The notes beneath the pieces were generated by a model, which was not told the origin of the DNA, searched no databases, and worked only from the letters and a program-made list of their open reading frames with translations. From positions 1 to 10,109 of the forward strand of contig CABTXO010000032.1 in NCBI GenBank assembly GCA_902488725.1: a stretch of 10,109 nucleotides of DNA, given 5' to 3'. The position numbers and the translations under genes are program-made. The stretch is from an uncultured Bacteroidales bacterium (lineage in GTDB: Bacteria; Bacteroidota; Bacteroidia; Bacteroidales; UBA932). Of this stretch, positions 1 to 6,051 are shown one piece after another; position 1 is the stretch's first letter, and each line of letters begins with the position of its first letter.

Positions 1-299
1 CTGCGCCTTTCTCCGTAGCTCGGGCGGTCGCCGTAGCTTCTGCGGGGTCCGTAGCTCGGACGGCCCTCACGATCGAAGCTGCGACGCTCGCCGTAGCCGC
101 GTTCGTGTCCTTCTTCGCGATAGTTCCTGCTGTAGGGCCTGTGTTCTCCCTCGTCGGTCGAAGATGCGACCGGAGAAACTTTTCTCCTGGGTCTGAGTTT
201 CCTGCCTTCTGATGAATAGCCGGTCTTGGGGGGTTCTTCCTGTGCGTAATCGCTACGCACTTCCTGGTGGTCTTGTCCACCGTTTACGATTTCTTCCAT
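1..299 (-). CDS. Arg/Tyr/Ser/Gly-rich N-terminal fragment, possibly an RluB-type rRNA pseudouridine synthase (partial)
   Basis: An open frame reads from ATG at 299-297 to the window edge with no stop: 99 complete codons. It begins MEEIVNGGQDHQEVRSDYAQ. Residues ~1-60 are polar and charged. From ~60 onward there is a degenerate R-P/R-SYG-D/E-R repeat (RPSYG, RRSYGDRPSYGERR), typical of a disordered, RNA-binding RGG/RSY-like tail. No folded domain is reached before the edge. Bacteroidetes S4-domain 23S rRNA pseudouridine synthases (RluB type) commonly carry such a basic low-complexity head, so that is my best guess; a DEAD-box helicase or another RNA-binding protein is possible. It lies 34 bases downstream of tonB on the same strand. 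No Shine-Dalgarno is seen; the leader is AT-rich. That this is coding is well supported by the uninterrupted frame and the repeated codon pattern; its identity is not. Confidence 0.6.
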   Translation of the reverse strand, partial: MEEIVNGGQDHQEVRSDYAQEEPPKTGYSSEGRKLRPRRKVSPVASSTDEGEHRPYSRNYREEGHERGYGERRSFDREGRPSYGPRRSYGDRPSYGERR

Positions 300-333
300 G
301 ATTAAATGTGGCTCACGCCATGCTAAATTAAAA

Positions 334-1104
334 TTAATTGAGTTTGAATATGTAAGTGATTGTCCCTTGTTGCAATGCCGGAGCGTCCGCGCTCTGGTTG
401 AAATGCGCTTTCATGGCCGCTGCTCGCGCGGCAGCCCACAATGTCTTGTCCGCGACCGTCGTGCCTGCGCCGCCGGCGACGGCCTTCTGAACGTTTCCAT
501 AGTTGTCCACCCAGATGTCCACGACCACGATCCCGTCCTGCTGGACAAAATAGGAAGGCTTGGGGAGGGTGCCCAGGGTGTTGCGCCCCTTCAGGTGTGC
601 GTTGGCGGATCCGTCGGTCTTCCCGACCGAGGTGTTGCCCGTCGGCTGGCCCGGTTTGTATTCCGCCCGGGGATCCTTCGCGCCGTGCGGCGCCAGAGAG
701 GAGTCCTTCTTGCCCATGCCGGGGAAGAGGGCGTTCTTGTTCACCTCCTCCTTCGGAGCGGGGACGTCCACGTCCCCGAAGGCATCCGGCTTCGTTTCGG
801 CAGTCTTGTTCGGCTTCTCCGACCGGACCGGGGATTGTGACCGCTGGACCAGTTCGACGGGCTTGGTCCGGTCCACGTTTTCCGCCTGGGGTTGCCGGCC
901 GGTGCGGATCGGCTGGACCCGCGGCTGTTCCTCCTCCGAAAAATCAATCAGGAAGGTCTGCTCCTGCGGGGGCGGATAGAGATATGTCAGCCCGGTGAAC
1001 ACGAAGAGCAGGCAGGCCAGCACATGCACGGCGATCGTCAGGACGATCCCCGTGACCCTGGCGGTGCGCGCCTCTTTCGCTCGTTCACGCAGGTATTCTT
1101 TCAT
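334..1104 (-). CDS. tonB: TonB family energy transducer
   Basis: A 256-residue protein with TonB/TolA architecture. There is a short basic cytoplasmic head (1-16), then a single membrane anchor at ~17-42 with a His in the helix (H27, in TIAVHVLACL), matching the functionally important transmembrane His of TonB. A Pro/Lys/Glu-rich periplasmic linker follows at ~44-175, and a compact C-terminal domain at ~178-256 (GTLPKPSYFVQQDGIVVVDI onward, ending TITYIFKLN). The C-terminal domain should contact TonB-dependent receptors at the outer membrane, passing on proton-motive force harvested by ExbB/ExbD. It starts 3 bases after the exbD stop, so it is the third gene of an exbB-exbD-tonB operon. A TolA-like role cannot be excluded from sequence alone, but no tolB or pal lies next to it. 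Confidence 0.87.
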   Translation of the reverse strand: MKEYLRERAKEARTARVTGIVLTIAVHVLACLLFVFTGLTYLYPPPQEQTFLIDFSEEEQPRVQPIRTGRQPQAENVDRTKPVELVQRSQSPVRSEKPNKTAETKPDAFGDVDVPAPKEEVNKNALFPGMGKKDSSLAPHGAKDPRAEYKPGQPTGNTSVGKTDGSANAHLKGRNTLGTLPKPSYFVQQDGIVVVDIWVDNYGNVQKAVAGGAGTTVADKTLWAAARAAAMKAHFNQSADAPALQQGTITYIFKLN

Positions 1105-1107
1105 CGG

Positions 1108-1518
1108 CTATTCCGGCTGTGTGGCCAGGATTACTTTGTAATGGTTCCGTTTGGCGATGTTCATGATCGCGACCACTTCCTTGATGGGGACGCTCTCGTC
1201 CGAGTAGATGGAGAACGTCGGATCCTCCTCCGTCTGGAGCAGCCCCACCAGACCGTCCTCCAAGTCGGAGAACTGGGTCGGGGTTTCGCTGCCGTTGAGG
1301 TGGTAGGTGTACAGGTCGTTGCCCCAGTCTTTGACCGAGACGCTGACGGTCGCCTTGGCGGACACCTGTCCCGTGCTCTTGGGAAGCAGGAGCTTCAGCG
1401 CGTTCGGATTGACCAGGGTCGAGGTGATCAGGAAGAAGATCAGCAGCAGGAACACCAGGTCCGTCATCGACGACATCGCCATGTCCGACTTCACCTTTGT
1501 TGTTCTCTTGAATGCCAT
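1108..1518 (-). CDS. exbD: Biopolymer transport protein ExbD
   Basis: This 136-residue protein has the standard ExbD/TolR layout: a short basic N-terminus (MAFKRTTKVKSD), one membrane helix at ~20-36 (TDLVFLLLIFFLIT) and a periplasmic domain of ~100 residues. Asp20 at the head of the helix corresponds to the essential proton-carrying Asp of the ExbD/TolR family. With ExbB it forms the proton channel that drives TonB. The periplasmic part ends with the family pattern of a late helix and strand (IKEVVAIMNIAKRNHYKVIL). Spacing is 3 bases from the exbB stop and 3 bases to the tonB start, implying one transcript and probable translational coupling. Length and motif are normal for the family. Confidence 0.9.
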   Translation of the reverse strand: MAFKRTTKVKSDMAMSSMTDLVFLLLIFFLITSTLVNPNALKLLLPKSTGQVSAKATVSVSVKDWGNDLYTYHLNGSETPTQFSDLEDGLVGLLQTEEDPTFSIYSDESVPIKEVVAIMNIAKRNHYKVILATQPE

Positions 1519-1521
1519 GGT

Positions 1522-2265
1522 CTATTTCTCCTCTTCGTTGTCGGCCGGCTCGTGCAGCAGGTCCATGAAATCAATTGTAGTGCTTTCCATCTTGAACACG
1601 ATGTCGGAGATCCGGGAGGTCAAGTAGTTGTACCCGAAGTAGGCCAGAATGCCGACGATCAAACCGCCCACGGTCGTGATCATGGCCGTGTAGATGCCGC
1701 TCGACAGCAGGGTGATGTCGATGTTGTTGCCCGCGTTGGACATGTTGAAGAAGGCCTGCACCATGCCGAGCACCGTCCCGAGGAATCCGATCATCGGCGC
1801 GCCGCCCGCAATGCTGGCCAGGCCGGACAGGCCTTTTTCCAGCCGGGCGACCTCGACGTTGCCCATGTTCTCGACCGCTGTCTGGATGTCCGAGAGCGGA
1901 CGGCCGATCCGCTCGATGCCTTTCTCGACCAGCCGTGCCACCGGAGAATCGTACTTCTCGCACAGACCCAGCGCGGACTTCACCTTCCCTTCATGAATAT
2001 AATCCCGGATGTCCCGCATGAAGTTGTGGTCGATCTGCGCCGCCTTGTGGATCATCCACCATTTCTTGCCGAAGATGTAGATGGCGATCACCGAAAGGAG
2101 GGCCAGCACGATCATCAGCCAGCCGCCCTTCGCGGCCATCTGGATCAGCGAGAAACTCTGCTCGGCCTGCTGCGGGGCACCCGTCGCGGCACCGAGGGCC
2201 GCAGCGGAATCTGCCGCCATCCGTGCGGCGGATTCGATCCCTGTCTGGAGAAGATTGAAAAGCAT
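1522..2265 (-). CDS. exbB: MotA/TolQ/ExbB proton channel family protein ExbB
   Basis: A 247-residue inner-membrane protein. An Ala-rich N-terminal stretch (~12-35) precedes TM1 (~48-66). A cytoplasmic loop (~67-145) follows, then the diagnostic ExbB/TolQ segment with TM2 (~147-173, including APMIGFLGTVLGMVQAF) and TM3 (~188-213). The conserved small and polar residues in the last two helices line the proton pathway in this family. With ExbD it makes the motor that energises TonB. The ATG at 2265 is chosen because it is the first start after a good Bacteroidetes promoter and the leader is A-rich, as usual in this phylum; no Shine-Dalgarno is visible. It is the first gene of the exbB-exbD-tonB operon and is separated from the upstream transporter gene by 141 bases. 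Confidence 0.9.
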   Translation of the reverse strand: MLFNLLQTGIESAARMAADSAAALGAATGAPQQAEQSFSLIQMAAKGGWLMIVLALLSVIAIYIFGKKWWMIHKAAQIDHNFMRDIRDYIHEGKVKSALGLCEKYDSPVARLVEKGIERIGRPLSDIQTAVENMGNVEVARLEKGLSGLASIAGGAPMIGFLGTVLGMVQAFFNMSNAGNNIDITLLSSGIYTAMITTVGGLIVGILAYFGYNYLTSRISDIVFKMESTTIDFMDLLHEPADNEEEK

Positions 2266-2285
2266 ATCTTGTCAGTTTAAATATA

Positions 2286-2324
2286 TTCCATTCCGATACA
2301 TTCCTGCTTGTTCCTGCATATTCC
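2286..2324. repeat. Helically phased TTCC/GGAA repeats in the exbB leader
   Basis: TTCC occurs on the plus strand at 2286, 2291, 2301, 2311 and 2321; the last four are exactly 10 bases apart. On the exbB transcript these become GGAA motifs just downstream of the predicted start site. The pattern could be a protein-binding array on one face of the helix or an RNA element; its function is unknown. Confidence 0.5.
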
Positions 2325-2338
2325 ATGCAAATAACTTG

Positions 2339-2372
2339 CAAAGTTACGCATTTTTTCGGTTTTTTGCGCAAA
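2339..2372 (-). promoter_or_regulatory. Bacteroidetes-type promoter for exbB-exbD-tonB
   Basis: On the minus strand, TAACTTTG (2346-2339) is a perfect match to the Bacteroidetes -7 element TAnnTTTG. A TTTG at 2372-2369 can serve as the -33 element with a 22-base spacer, slightly longer than the usual ~19-21. The -33 candidate lies in a perfect 10-bp palindrome, TTTGCGCAAA (2363-2372), which might be a regulator site. Transcription would start near 2330, giving a leader of ~65 bases before the exbB ATG. Confidence 0.65.
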
Positions 2373-2380
2373 TTCCCCGG

Positions 2381-2398
2381 CTTTTCAGGCTTTTCAGG
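2381..2398. repeat. 9-bp tandem duplication CTTTTCAGG
   Basis: CTTTTCAGG is present twice back to back (2381-2389 and 2390-2398) in the gap between the CDF gene and the exbB promoter. No stable hairpin followed by a T-run is seen on the minus strand, so it does not look like an intrinsic terminator. Confidence 0.5.
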
Positions 2399-2406
2399 CG
2401 GGAGGG

Positions 2407-3327
2407 TCAGGCGGAGGGGTTGCGGTACTCTCCGTCGATCTTGAGGGGCTCGGTGTGGATGGCGACGTGGGTCTGGGGGCCGAATTCCTTCCGGAGGCGT
2501 TCCTCGATGTCGCTGGCGTGGTGGTGCGCCTCGTACAGGGAGATGGATCCGTTCATCCGGACGTGCATTTCGATGGCGTACCGGCTGCCGATGCGGCGGG
2601 TCCGGAGGTTGTGGATTCCGCTGACCTCCGGCTCGCTCTCCACGATCTTGAGAATCTCGTTTTCCACCTCGTCCGGCAGGCTCTGCTCCATCAGGTCTTC
2701 CCCCGCGTTCCGGACCAGGTTCAAGGCTAGCTTGAAGATGAAGATGCTGACAATCAGGGCTGCAAGCGGATCCAGCACGGTCCACTTCTGCCCGAGCAGG
2801 ATGGCGCCCCCGATGCCGACGCCGGTCGCGATGGACGACAGGGCGTCGCTGCGGTGGTGCCAGGCATTGGCAATCACGGCCTGCGAGTTCACCTCCTTCC
2901 CAACTTTCACCGTGAAGCGGTAGGCCCATTCCTTCAGGACGATGCTGACCAGGGCGGCCACCAGGGCAATCATGCCCGGAGCGGCCAGCTGCTCCCCGTG
3001 CAGCCAGGAGAGGATCCGGAGCAGGCTCTTGTAGAAGATCATGGCACCGACCGCAAGGAGGGCCAGCCCGATGATCACGGTGGCCAGGGTCTCGAATTTG
3101 CCGTGGCCGTAGTCGTGGTCCTTGTCCTGCGGCTTGGAACTGAGTTTCAGGAAGGCGAGCACCACCAGGTCCGTCAGGAAGTCGGACAGGGAGTGCACGG
3201 CATCGGCAATCATGGCGGCCGAGCCGCCCAAGATGCCGGCGACGAACTTGAAGGTCAGCAGCAGGGTGTTGATCAGGCTGCCGGCGATCGTGACCCGGTA
3301 GATTCTTTTTTCGCGTTCCATCTGCAT
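2407..3327 (-). CDS. Cation diffusion facilitator (CDF) family metal transporter
   Basis: A CDF exporter of 306 residues from ATG 3327. About six membrane helices (~12-200) are followed by a cytoplasmic ferredoxin-like domain (~205-306). TM2 carries HSLSD (H45, D49) and TM5 carries HHRSD (H157, D161): an HxxxD pair in each helix at the positions of the metal site of YiiP-type CDFs. HxxxD in both helices favours Zn/Co/Cd-type specificity over the DxxxD Fe/Zn type, but this is inference. DYGHGKFETLA after TM2 is a family signature. His residues in the tail (HHH at 268-270, IHTEP) suit additional metal binding. The frame could open with TTG at 3333 just past the truA stop, or with ATG 3321; ATG 3327 is preferred because it is the first ATG, 2 bases after that stop. 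It likely shares a transcript with truA. Confidence 0.88.
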   Translation of the reverse strand: MQMEREKRIYRVTIAGSLINTLLLTFKFVAGILGGSAAMIADAVHSLSDFLTDLVVLAFLKLSSKPQDKDHDYGHGKFETLATVIIGLALLAVGAMIFYKSLLRILSWLHGEQLAAPGMIALVAALVSIVLKEWAYRFTVKVGKEVNSQAVIANAWHHRSDALSSIATGVGIGGAILLGQKWTVLDPLAALIVSIFIFKLALNLVRNAGEDLMEQSLPDEVENEILKIVESEPEVSGIHNLRTRRIGSRYAIEMHVRMNGSISLYEAHHHASDIEERLRKEFGPQTHVAIHTEPLKIDGEYRNPSA

Positions 3328-3329
3328 AT

Positions 3330-4100
3330 TCAATAATGGATTTTCGACAGGAAGAGGGCATGGCCGGGAACGGATTCACCGGCATCGGAGCGGGTGCCGC
3401 CGTCCAGCAAGGTCCGGATCCGGTCGGGTGGTTGCTTGCCGCGGCCGATTTCGAGGAGGGTCCCGACCATCGCGCGGACCATGTTCCGGAGGAAGCGGTT
3501 GGCACGGACGGTGAAGACCAGGTAGGTCTCGGGCTCTGCGGGATAGCCGAGCATGCGGACATGGTCCGGCTCCCACCAGTCCCAATGGGCGAAGATCACC
3601 TTGCACAGGGAAGTCTTGTTGTCGGAGCCGACCTTCTCGAAGCAGCTGAAATCGTGTTCGCCGAGCAGCATCCGGGCGGCGGAATTCATGGCCTGCACAT
3701 CCAACGGAAAAGTGTAGAGCCAGGAATAGGCGTTCATGAACGGGTCTTTCCGCCGATGGATGAAGTACTTGTACTCGCGCACCTTCGCATCGAAGCGGGC
3801 ATGGAACTCCGGAGCCGCCGGAACCAGGCTGTGAACCTTGATTTCAGGGGGGAGGATGGCATTTAATTTGTAGCCTACCGTCGCTGTGTCAAGGTCGGCG
3901 GCGGACGCGTCGAAATGGGCCACGTATCCGACTGCATGGACTTTCGAATCCGTCCGTCCGGCGCCCGTGACCGAGATTTCCTCTTTCAGGAGGGTCTGGA
4001 GCGCTTGCTGCAGGCACTTCTGGACGGTGGTTTCATCGCATTGAATCTGCCATCCCGAGAAGGCGGATCCGTCATAGGAAAGGGTGACCTTGTAACGCAT
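3330..4100 (-). CDS. truA: tRNA pseudouridine(38-40) synthase TruA
   Basis: Converts uridines 38-40 of the tRNA anticodon arm to pseudouridine in the cytoplasm. With the start used here it has 256 residues, the usual TruA length. The N-terminus MRYKVTLSYDGSAFSGWQIQ is the family opening. GAGRTD at 46-51 contains the catalytic Asp51, followed by the conserved KVHA. Further family segments are REYKYFIHR and the C-terminal RANRFLRNMVRAMVGTLLEI. The frame extends upstream to ATGs at 4121 and 4136, which would add MHQFCMHQSFVA. That extension is encoded by a 15-bp duplication, is unlike TruA N-termini, and its first ATG would lie upstream of the transcription start implied by the -7 box at 4138-4145. 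ATG 4100 is therefore preferred. The stop lies against the start of the CDF gene, suggesting a truA-CDF transcript. Confidence 0.93.
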   Translation of the reverse strand: MRYKVTLSYDGSAFSGWQIQCDETTVQKCLQQALQTLLKEEISVTGAGRTDSKVHAVGYVAHFDASAADLDTATVGYKLNAILPPEIKVHSLVPAAPEFHARFDAKVREYKYFIHRRKDPFMNAYSWLYTFPLDVQAMNSAARMLLGEHDFSCFEKVGSDNKTSLCKVIFAHWDWWEPDHVRMLGYPAEPETYLVFTVRANRFLRNMVRAMVGTLLEIGRGKQPPDRIRTLLDGGTRSDAGESVPGHALFLSKIHY

Positions 4101-4112
4101 GGCGACAAAGGA

Positions 4113-4142
4113 TTGATGCATACAAAATTGATGCATACAAAA
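4113..4142. repeat. Perfect 15-bp tandem duplication in the truA/moxR divergent spacer
   Basis: TTGATGCATACAAAA occurs twice with no gap (4113-4127, 4128-4142). Each copy holds the 6-bp palindrome ATGCAT. It sits between the divergent starts of truA (4100) and moxR (4161). In the truA frame it encodes repeated MHQFC/MHQS, creating two extra upstream ATGs. It may be an operator pair or a recent slippage duplication. Confidence 0.7.
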
Positions 4143-4145
4143 ATA
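4138..4145 (-). promoter_or_regulatory. Candidate -7 box for truA
   Basis: The minus strand reads TATTTTTG, a full match to TAnnTTTG, 37 bases before the truA ATG at 4100. No convincing -33 TTTG lies at the right distance, and the region is A/T-rich, so a chance match is possible. I saw no equally good box on the plus strand for moxR. Confidence 0.35.
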
Positions 4146-4160
4146 TTAAAAAAATAACAC

Positions 4161-5153
4161 ATGGAGAGCGTTAACATCAAAGAACTGAACGACCGCATCC
4201 AACAGGAAAGTGCCTTCGTGGACATGCTGACCCTGGAGATGGGGAAGGTGATCGTCGGCCAGAAGCAGCTGGTGGAGAATCTGCTGATCGGCCTGCTGGC
4301 CAACGGGCACATCCTTCTGGAAGGCGTCCCCGGACTGGCCAAGACACTGGCCATCAGCACGCTGTCCCAGACGATCGCTGCGAAGTTCAGCCGCATCCAG
4401 TTCACCCCCGACCTGCTGCCGGCGGACGTGACCGGCACCCTGATCTATTCCCAGAAAGGCGGTGCGTTCGAGGTCCACAAGGGCCCGATCTTCGCCAACT
4501 TCGTGCTGGCGGACGAAATCAACCGCGCCCCGGCGAAGGTACAGTCCGCCCTGCTGGAGGCCATGCAGGAGCGGCAGGTGACCATCGGTGACGAGACGTA
4601 CAAGCTGCCGGAGCCGTTCCTGGTGATGGCGACACAGAACCCGATCGAGCAGGAAGGGACCTACCCGCTGCCCGAAGCGCAAGTGGACCGGTTCATGCTG
4701 AAGGTCGTGGTGGGCTATCCCAAGAAAGAAGAGGAGAAACTGATCATCCGGATGAACAACCAGGGGGAATTCCCGAAAGCGAACCCGGTCGTGAAGCCGG
4801 AGGACATCCTCCGCGCCCGGAGGGTCGTCCGGGACGTGTACATGGACGAGAAGATCGAGCGCTACATCGTGGACATCGTCTACGCCACCCGCACGCCGGC
4901 GGACTACGGCCTCGGCAAACTGGCGGACCTGATTTCGTTCGGCGCCTCGCCGCGTGCCAGCATCTCGCTGGCCCTGGCCTCCAAGGCCTATGCCTTCATC
5001 AAGCGCAGGGGCTATGTGATCCCCGAAGACGTGCGTGCGGTCTGCAACGAAGTGCTCCGGCATCGGATCGGCCTGACCTACGAGGCCGAGGCGGAGAACG
5101 TCACCTCCGAGCAGATCATCGCCGAAGTCATCAATGCCGTGATGGTCCCGTAA
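4161..5153 (+). CDS. moxR: MoxR family AAA+ ATPase, first gene of the Bat operon
   Basis: A 330-residue cytoplasmic ATPase of the MoxR group, thought to act as a chaperone-like remodeller of VWA-domain partners. Walker A is GVPGLAKT (55-62, here with Ala where many P-loops have Gly, as usual in MoxR). Walker B is VLADEINR (115-122), sensor 1 is ATQNP (157-161) and the sensor 2 region is GASPRAS (261-267). The C-terminal lid holds the MoxR-typical KAYAFIKRRGYVIPEDV. The length is normal. The ATG at 4161 follows an A-rich leader (4139-4160), the usual Bacteroidetes initiation context, with no Shine-Dalgarno. It is followed after 4 bases by the DUF58 gene and heads the run moxR-DUF58-DUF4381-like-batA-batB-batC, which is the basis for linking it to the Bat system. 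Confidence 0.93.
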   Translation: MESVNIKELNDRIQQESAFVDMLTLEMGKVIVGQKQLVENLLIGLLANGHILLEGVPGLAKTLAISTLSQTIAAKFSRIQFTPDLLPADVTGTLIYSQKGGAFEVHKGPIFANFVLADEINRAPAKVQSALLEAMQERQVTIGDETYKLPEPFLVMATQNPIEQEGTYPLPEAQVDRFMLKVVVGYPKKEEEKLIIRMNNQGEFPKANPVVKPEDILRARRVVRDVYMDEKIERYIVDIVYATRTPADYGLGKLADLISFGASPRASISLALASKAYAFIKRRGYVIPEDVRAVCNEVLRHRIGLTYEAEAENVTSEQIIAEVINAVMVP

Positions 5154-5157
5154 GCCT

Positions 5158-6051
5158 ATGCCGTCCAGTACCTCCACCCAAGAACTTCTCCGCAAGATCC
5201 GGAAGATCGAGATCCGCACCAAGGCGCTCTCCCGCCAGATCTTTGCGGGAGAGTACCATAGTGCCTTCAAGGGCCGCGGGATGGCGTTCAGCGAGGTGCG
5301 GGAGTACCAGTACGGGGACGATGTCCGCTCCATGGACTGGAATGTCACCGCACGCCTCCGGGCCCCGTACGTGAAAGTCTACGAGGAGGAACGGGAATTG
5401 ACCGTGATGCTGTTGATCGACATCAGCCGTTCCGGTTTGTTCGGCACCGCAGAACAGACGAAGCGGGACTTGATCGCGGAGATCGCGGCGGTCCTTTCCT
5501 ATTCGGCGATCCTGAACAACGACAAGGTCGGCGCCCTGTTCTTCAGCGACCGGGTGGAACACTTCATCCCGCCGAAGAAGGGCCGCAGCCACCTGCTGCA
5601 CATCATCCGGGAGATTATCGAACTGAAGCCCGCGCACAACGGAACGGACGTGGGGGAGGCCCTGCGTTATCTGACGAACGCCTTGAAGAAGAAATGCACG
5701 GCCTTCGTGCTCTCCGACATGCTGGACGTGGATGCGGACGGCGTTCCCCGGTACGAAGAGGCGCTGAAGGTCGCCCGCAACCGGCACGATGTCTCGGTCA
5801 TCAAGGTCCACGATCCGCGTGAGCAGTCCCTGCCGGCGGTCGGTATCGTGCATGTGAAGGACTCCGAGACCGGCGCGGCCGCCTGGGTGGACACGGGCAG
5901 CCGGAAGATGCGGGCGGAGTATGCCCGATGGTTCGGCAAGGTGGCGGACCAGGAGAAGAAATTGTTCAACCGGCATCAGATCGATTCGGCGGACATCGCC
6001 ACGAACGACGACTACGTCAAAGGTCTGATGGCGTTTTTTGCAAAGCGATGA
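5158..6051 (+). CDS. DUF58 domain-containing protein (VWA-like), Bat operon
   Basis: A 297-residue soluble protein with the DUF58 signature. EVREYQYGDDVRSMDWN at ~46-62, followed by ARLRAPYVKVYEEERELTV, is the hallmark block of the family. The following fold resembles a von Willebrand A domain: DISRS at 88-92 is a DxSxS metal-site motif, and GTD (162-164) and LSDML (185-189) sit at later MIDAS-like positions. No signal peptide or membrane helix is seen, unlike many DUF58 proteins that carry two N-terminal helices; this short cytoplasmic form is common beside moxR in Bacteroidetes. It starts 4 bases after moxR, and its TGA overlaps the next start (ATGA). It is presumably a direct MoxR partner; the biochemical role is unknown. 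Confidence 0.9.
   Translation: MPSSTSTQELLRKIRKIEIRTKALSRQIFAGEYHSAFKGRGMAFSEVREYQYGDDVRSMDWNVTARLRAPYVKVYEEERELTVMLLIDISRSGLFGTAEQTKRDLIAEIAAVLSYSAILNNDKVGALFFSDRVEHFIPPKKGRSHLLHIIREIIELKPAHNGTDVGEALRYLTNALKKKCTAFVLSDMLDVDADGVPRYEEALKVARNRHDVSVIKVHDPREQSLPAVGIVHVKDSETGAAAWVDTGSRKMRAEYARWFGKVADQEKKLFNRHQIDSADIATNDDYVKGLMAFFAKR

Noticed and set aside
892..2280. Plus-strand open frame of 462 codons
   Set aside because: It lies opposite tonB, exbD and exbB, whose products have clear family motifs. The translation is His/Asp/Arg-rich with no domain, a normal by-product of GC-rich coding DNA.
2347..2406. Possible intrinsic terminator after the CDF gene
   Set aside because: T-runs are on the plus strand only; on the transcribed minus strand there is no GC hairpin followed by a U-tract, and the best stem I find is about 4 bp.
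3331..3333. TTG start for the CDF gene directly after the truA stop
   Set aside because: ATG codons at 3327 and 3321 are close by and in frame, so a rare start is not needed.
1991..3562. Minus-strand open frame of 523 codons
   Set aside because: It is another frame of truA, the CDF gene and exbB on the same strand; Pro/Arg/Gly-rich low-complexity translation and it ignores the real gene boundaries.
4146..5348. Minus-strand open frame of 400 codons opposite moxR and DUF58
   Set aside because: The complementary frames encode unmistakable MoxR and DUF58 proteins; the antisense translation has no recognisable motif.
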